NCBI GenBank assembly: GCA_050942615.1 | Contig: JBMNNQ010000028.1 | Span: 1 to 15,712, forward strand | Length of the DNA stretch: 15,712 nt | Reading direction: 5' to 3' | Source of the DNA: JAAZMI01 sp050942615 | GTDB lineage: Bacteria; Bacillota; Dethiobacteria; DTU022; UBA8154 | Shown here: in pieces, positions 11,880 through 15,712 of the stretch | Position numbering within the stretch: position 1 is the stretch's first letter | Layout: each line of letters begins with the position of its first letter | The notes under the pieces: generated by a model | Told to the model about the DNA's origin: nothing | Databases searched by the model: none | The model's input: only the letters and a program-made list of their open reading frames with translations | Position numbers and translations under genes: made by a program

Positions 11880-13862
11880 ATGAGATACGCGGAAACAGGG
11901 TATAACCTGGAGGTTGACCTGTCAACCGGAAATATTGAAAAGGTAGAAACTGATCCTAAGCTAATGGAAACCTTGCTGGGGGGTCTGGGCACAAGCGTTA
12001 AGTTACACTGGGATAGGACTCCCCCAGAAACCAAAGCCTTTGACCCTGAAAACCTATTAATCTTCAGTACCGGCCTGCTGGTGGGCACACCGATGTACAG
12101 CTGTAACCGTACTTTGGTCACCACTGTTTCTCCCCAGACAAATTTACTTTGCTATCCCATGGCGGGGGGATTCTGGTCGGCAGAACTGAAATATGCCGGT
12201 TACGACAAAATTGTCATTCGCGGCAAGGCCCCAAAATTAGTTTATTTATGGATAAACAACGATCAGGTAGAAATACGTGATGCCACCCATCTAAGGGGAA
12301 AAGGTGCTGTAGAGGTCCAGGAACTGATCCGGGAGGAATTAAATGAACCAAGAGCACAGATCTCTGCCATCGGCGTGGCTGGTGAAAACAGATGCTTTAC
12401 AGCGTCTATTGAACAGTCCAGATCGAGCGCCAGCAGGGGCGGCGCCGGCGGTGTGATGGGGGATAAAAACCTAAAAGCAATTGCTGTGCGGGGCACAAAA
12501 GACATCTATCTTCATGACGGTGCCAAATTTATGGAGCATATCGAAGAGGTCAGGGCCTATATCAGACATCGGAATGAAAACCCCCTGCCAGGAGTGCCGG
12601 CAATTTTATCCGGGATCGGTTCTCCACAGGAAATGCTCCATATTGATGAAAAATGGCATACCGAAAGTTTTGCCTGGGGAAACGCCCGGACGAGAAGAAG
12701 GGATTTCTGGACCCCGGAAATAGCAAAACAATGGGCCGAATCGCAAGGCAGTGCCATTAAACGGCTGATCAGCTGCTTTAACTGTTCACAGCAATGCGGG
12801 GCATTAATCGCCTTCCAAGACGTTCCCCGCTATATGATGAAATGTTTTTCCAAGCTGACCTATGCCATGGCTGCTTATGTGGAAGACCTGGATTTTACCT
12901 GGAAAATCTGTGAACGTGCCTTTAACTACGGCCTGGACTCCTTCTCCACCCCGCAGATATTGGCCTTTGGCTTTGAACTGCGCGACGCCGGCATTCTTTC
13001 CGAAAAGTACTTTGAAGGTTGCCCGGAAGATAAGGAAGGCAGGTTCTTCTGGCTGCTGGAAAAGGTTGCCCACCGGGACGGCATCGGCGACATTTTAGCT
13101 GACGGCACTTATTGGGCAGCCCGCAGAATCGGCAACGGTGCAGAGGCATTTGACCATAACACCATTAAGAAGCATGAACAGATGAACATCAAATTAGGCA
13201 TGATGGACCCGCTTTACCTGCTGATGTATTCCACCAACGAAAAAATGAGTATTCCCCAGATTGAAGGAAACTGGCCCCAATTGCCTTTCCCCACCAGGGA
13301 ACAAAGGGAAGAATTCGTCAAAGACTGGGTCCACCTTCCTGATGAAAAATTTAAAAAATATTTTGTGGATTGGGAACTGCGCGGTGAATTTGCAAACCCG
13401 CATTACCCCACGCCCCAAATCGCCAGTGAAATTGTGGATTGGATGGAAACACTGCACAATGTTGATGATGCCATCGGCCTTTGTGCCGGCATGGGCTCAT
13501 TCTGCCTGAAGCCTCCTTACCATATCCATAATTACCCGAAATTAATTTCAGCAGCTACCGGCATGGACTTGGATGAAGAAAGCCTGACCCAAATAGTCCA
13601 CAGAAGCCGTAACCTGCACCGAGCCTTTAACAACGTCAGAGGCCTGCGCCGGATAGATGAAAAACCGCCCGAGGATAACTGGAAATATAGATTTCCTGAA
13701 CTTGAAGCAGAAATCTTATCCACGTACTACAAATTCAAGGGCTGGAACAACGACGGCATTCCTACCAGGGAAAGACTGGAAGAGCTCGATTTGGCATATG
13801 TAGCCGACGACTTGGAAAAGAGAGGGATATTAAAAAATGGCCAAGATAAAAAAGATAATTAA
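11880..13862 (+). CDS. bamB: Class II benzoyl-CoA reductase, tungsten active-site subunit BamB (aldehyde ferredoxin oxidoreductase family)
   Basis: BamB reduces benzoyl-CoA to a cyclohexadiene carboxyl-CoA without ATP hydrolysis, using a tungsten bis-pyranopterin cofactor and one [4Fe-4S] cluster. This protein has 660 residues. The ATG at 11880 has a GGGGGTG site seven bases upstream. The AOR-family N-terminal domain (about 1-205) includes CNRTLVTTVSPQTN, ELKYAGYDKIVIRGKAP and SSASRGGAGGVMGDKNLKA. The Cys299-x2-Cys302-x3-Cys306 motif, probably with Cys535 or Cys542, supplies cluster ligands. YMMKC places a Cys at residue 322, and Glu251 and His260 are present in QEMLHIDEKWH. These numbers match those I recall for the tungsten ligand and active-site residues of Geobacter metallireducens BamB. 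The bamC-bamD-bamE order downstream supports the call over a general aldehyde oxidoreductase. A related role on another aryl- or dienoyl-CoA is possible. Confidence 0.9.
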   Translation: MRYAETGYNLEVDLSTGNIEKVETDPKLMETLLGGLGTSVKLHWDRTPPETKAFDPENLLIFSTGLLVGTPMYSCNRTLVTTVSPQTNLLCYPMAGGFWSAELKYAGYDKIVIRGKAPKLVYLWINNDQVEIRDATHLRGKGAVEVQELIREELNEPRAQISAIGVAGENRCFTASIEQSRSSASRGGAGGVMGDKNLKAIAVRGTKDIYLHDGAKFMEHIEEVRAYIRHRNENPLPGVPAILSGIGSPQEMLHIDEKWHTESFAWGNARTRRRDFWTPEIAKQWAESQGSAIKRLISCFNCSQQCGALIAFQDVPRYMMKCFSKLTYAMAAYVEDLDFTWKICERAFNYGLDSFSTPQILAFGFELRDAGILSEKYFEGCPEDKEGRFFWLLEKVAHRDGIGDILADGTYWAARRIGNGAEAFDHNTIKKHEQMNIKLGMMDPLYLLMYSTNEKMSIPQIEGNWPQLPFPTREQREEFVKDWVHLPDEKFKKYFVDWELRGEFANPHYPTPQIASEIVDWMETLHNVDDAIGLCAGMGSFCLKPPYHIHNYPKLISAATGMDLDEESLTQIVHRSRNLHRAFNNVRGLRRIDEKPPEDNWKYRFPELEAEILSTYYKFKGWNNDGIPTRERLEELDLAYVADDLEKRGILKNGQDKKDN

Positions 13863-14391
13863 AACAATCAGGGTTGATGCGGATAAATGCAATGGCTGCC
13901 GGGCCTGTGAAGTGGTCTGTTCCGGCTTTCATGCCGACCCGAAGTGGAGCACCATCAACCCGGCAAGATCCCGCATCCAGGTGATTACCGACAGAATGAA
14001 GGATATCTGGTTTCCGGTATTCGCCGGTGAATATACCCCGGCTGAATGTGCAGGCAGGAACATATATGAAATTGATGGCAAGGAATATGATGAATGCCAT
14101 TTTTGCAGGGCCTCCTGTCCTTCGCGGGATCTCTTCAAAGAGCCGGATTCCGGTCTGCCATTAAAATGCGACATGTGCGAAGACGACCCGCCGCAGGAAG
14201 AACCGCTTTGCGTGCAGGCCTGTTTAAACGACGTCCTGGTCTATGAAGAAAGAGAAGAAGAGGTCGATGAAGAAGTTGTCCAGGAAGAAATGGAAATCGG
14301 GATCAAGTCATTGATTGACGAATACGGTCTGGAAAACCTGGTGGATACAGTGTCCCGCTTATTGCAGAAAGAAGAACAAACATCAAGCTAA
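13837..14391 (+). CDS. bamC: Benzoyl-CoA reductase electron-transfer subunit BamC
   Basis: BamC is the small iron-sulfur subunit that forms the BamBC unit and feeds electrons to the tungsten site. The protein has 184 residues, the normal size. Ferredoxin-type cysteine groups are Cys18-x2-Cys21-x2-Cys24-x3-Cys28, then CHFCRASCP near 88-96, and CDMC with a later LCVQAC near 110-130, enough for about three [4Fe-4S] clusters. The segment GEYTPAECAGRNIYEIDGK followed by EYDECHFCRASCPSRDLF is characteristic. The C-terminal 50 residues are acidic and helical without cysteines. The ATG start lies inside the end of bamB (26-bp overlap) with AGAGGG about ten bases upstream, indicating coupled translation. 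Confidence 0.92.
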   Translation: MAKIKKIIKTIRVDADKCNGCRACEVVCSGFHADPKWSTINPARSRIQVITDRMKDIWFPVFAGEYTPAECAGRNIYEIDGKEYDECHFCRASCPSRDLFKEPDSGLPLKCDMCEDDPPQEEPLCVQACLNDVLVYEEREEEVDEEVVQEEMEIGIKSLIDEYGLENLVDTVSRLLQKEEQTSS

Positions 14392-14408
14392 AGGAAGGGA
14401 TTGAAATT

Positions 14409-15560
14409 ATGGAAACTGAAGCTCCCTTCAAAGAAATTGTTGAAGAAATAAAAGAATTTGGTGGGGAGGCCATCAAATATTGCTATCAATGTGGAAAATG
14501 CGACACAGTTTGTCCCTGGAACAAGGTAACAAACTTCAGTGTGCGCAAGCTAATCCGAGAGGCTACATTTGGTTTTCCGGAAATAGATCGTGAAGAGGTT
14601 TGGCGTTGTACCACCTGTAACCGGTGTGTCGAAGCCTGCCCCAGGGACGTAAGGCAGGTGGAAGATATGGTTGCCATGCGCAGGATGGCTGTGGGATACG
14701 GCGTTTCCCCCTCCTTCCTGCGTATGGTCCGTTCCGCCACCGCAGGCCTGGCCGCCGAAGGCAACCCCTTCGTCGAAGACCGGGGCAATCGGGCCGCCTG
14801 GGCAGAAGGACACAACGTGCAACCATTTACCGAAGAAATGGAGATTCTTTATTTTCCCGGCTGTTTCCCCAGCTATGATGCGCGGCTACAAAATGTGGCC
14901 CGGGCCACAGCCAACATCCTGCACAAGGCCGAAGTGGAATTTGGCATCCTGGGCACCAAAGAAAATTGCTGCGGGGAAAGCATCCGCAAGGTAGGCAATG
15001 AAGATCTTTTCAAAACTTTAGCCAAAGAAAACATCAAAACATTTATCGAAAACGGCGTAAAAAGAATCCTTGTCTCCTCACCTCATTGCTATCACACCTT
15101 TAAAAACGAATATCCGGAATTTATGGTAAACTTTGAAATTGTGCATATCACCCAGTATCTACTTGAACTTATTAACGCAGGCCGGCTGCAGATCGACAAG
15201 GAATATGCAAAAAAAGTCACTTACCACGATCCTTGTTACCTGGGCCGGCACAACAACGTCTATGATGAACCAAGAGAAATCCTGAAAAAAATACCCGGTT
15301 TGGAACTGATAGAAATGACTGAATCACGGGAGGAAAGTCTTTGCTGCGGCATGGGTGGCGGCAGGATTTGGATTGACACTGATATGGAAGAAAGATTTTC
15401 CAACCTGCGGGTGGAAGATGCTGTAAATTTAGGGGCTGAGATTTTGGTGACCGCCTGCCCCTACTGCATTGATGCCCTGGAAGACAGCAGGTTGGGCCTG
15501 GGTTACGAAGATACCATACAGGTTCTGGATATCACAGAGATCCTCCAGGAGGTTATTTAA
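14409..15560 (+). CDS. bamD: HdrD-like iron-sulfur protein, benzoyl-CoA reductase component BamD
   Basis: The protein has 383 residues and the organisation of HdrD-like (heterodisulfide reductase CB-fusion) proteins. Two [4Fe-4S] ferredoxin motifs come first: Cys25-x2-Cys28-x2-Cys31-x3-Cys35-Pro and CTTCNRCVEACP near 72-83. Two CCG domains follow: FPGCFPSYD with NCCGESIRK, then HDPCYLGRHNNVYDEPR with LCCGMGGGRIW. CCG domains hold the noncubane-type clusters of HdrB-like proteins. In the Bam complex, BamD is thought to link BamC to the HdrA-like BamE, which belongs to an electron-bifurcating module. The ATG start has AAGGAAGG upstream and lies 17 bp after bamC. With no membrane segment, it should be cytoplasmic. 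Confidence 0.9.
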   Translation: METEAPFKEIVEEIKEFGGEAIKYCYQCGKCDTVCPWNKVTNFSVRKLIREATFGFPEIDREEVWRCTTCNRCVEACPRDVRQVEDMVAMRRMAVGYGVSPSFLRMVRSATAGLAAEGNPFVEDRGNRAAWAEGHNVQPFTEEMEILYFPGCFPSYDARLQNVARATANILHKAEVEFGILGTKENCCGESIRKVGNEDLFKTLAKENIKTFIENGVKRILVSSPHCYHTFKNEYPEFMVNFEIVHITQYLLELINAGRLQIDKEYAKKVTYHDPCYLGRHNNVYDEPREILKKIPGLELIEMTESREESLCCGMGGGRIWIDTDMEERFSNLRVEDAVNLGAEILVTACPYCIDALEDSRLGLGYEDTIQVLDITEILQEVI

Positions 15561-15624
15561 AGGAGCCGGGCTGGGATACCAGACGCCATAGCGGACACAT
15601 AAAACCTGATGAGGTGATCGTAAA

Positions 15625-15712
15625 GTGGAAGGAGAAGTATTGCTTAAGGAAAAAATTCGGCTACTAAGAGAACAACTGGGCAAGAAAAATTTTGGCGACG
15701 TTTTGATTGTTG
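15625..15712 (+). CDS. bamE: Start of a probable HdrA-like protein (BamE), cut by the window edge
   Basis: Twenty-nine codons are visible from a GTG at 15625, supported by GAGGTGAT a few bases upstream. The sequence begins MEGEVLLKEKIRLLREQLGK, and it ends FGDVLIV, which reads like the strand entering an FAD-binding GxGxxG loop, as in HdrA. Position directly after bamD in the expected bam order makes BamE the best guess. The flavin motif itself and the clusters lie outside the window, so the identification is tentative. The 64-bp gap after bamD contains no terminator. Confidence 0.6.
   Translation, partial: MEGEVLLKEKIRLLREQLGKKNFGDVLIV

Noticed and set aside
1..15712. CRISPR arrays, tRNA or rRNA genes, prophage or toxin-antitoxin modules
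   Set aside because: No regularly spaced repeats, cloverleaf-like sequence, or phage or toxin-antitoxin gene pairs were seen on either strand.

Overview
The window looks like part of the chromosome of an anaerobic, low- to mid-GC Firmicute of the Peptococcaceae/Desulfotomaculum-Pelotomaculum type. The reasons are S-layer homology domains, strong AGGAGG-type ribosome binding sites with frequent GTG/TTG starts, rubrerythrin, a class II (tungsten-type) benzoyl-CoA reductase cluster, and transcription-attenuating riboswitch leaders. The assignment is an inference from gene content; no taxonomic marker gene is present.

Left part (1-5830, minus strand, read right to left). A structured leader with a terminator (5667-5830) precedes an apparent operon. 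It encodes a MotA/TolQ/ExbB-like proton channel, a DUF2149 protein whose single membrane helix resembles that of ExbD, and two exported proteins. One is membrane-anchored; the other carries three Ig-like (BIG2) domains and three SLH domains. Both exported proteins have an N-terminal domain that resembles the sulfite-oxidase/molybdopterin-binding fold. A second, paralogous leader (535-703) then precedes a third protein of the same kind, cut off at the left edge. The two leaders share a core (CUCUCCGAGCUUGCC ... GGGGAAACCUGCACGCCUUCC), show compensatory changes in two helices, and both end in intrinsic terminators. I read them as Moco/Tuco (molybdenum/tungsten cofactor) riboswitches. The combination of Moco-type riboswitch, ExbB/DUF2149 stator and surface SUOX-fold proteins is the strongest candidate here for an undescribed system.

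Middle part (5831-11424). This holds a CCA-adding enzyme/poly(A) polymerase family gene (minus), a repeat-bearing spacer, a rubrerythrin gene (plus) with a clear sigma-A promoter, a short element with terminal inverted repeats, and a three-gene polar amino acid ABC transporter (minus). The transporter has an internal terminator between the binding protein and permease genes.

Right part (11425-15712, plus strand). A 450-bp AT-rich spacer with a 12-bp inverted repeat leads into bamB-bamC-bamD and the first 29 codons of a probable bamE (HdrA-like). In BamB, Glu251, His260 and Cys322 fall exactly at positions I recall as active-site and tungsten-ligand residues in the Geobacter enzyme. BamB carries a tungsten bis-pterin cofactor, so a cofactor-responsive surface system and a cofactor-dependent enzyme sit about 6 kb apart. 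A functional link between them is inference.
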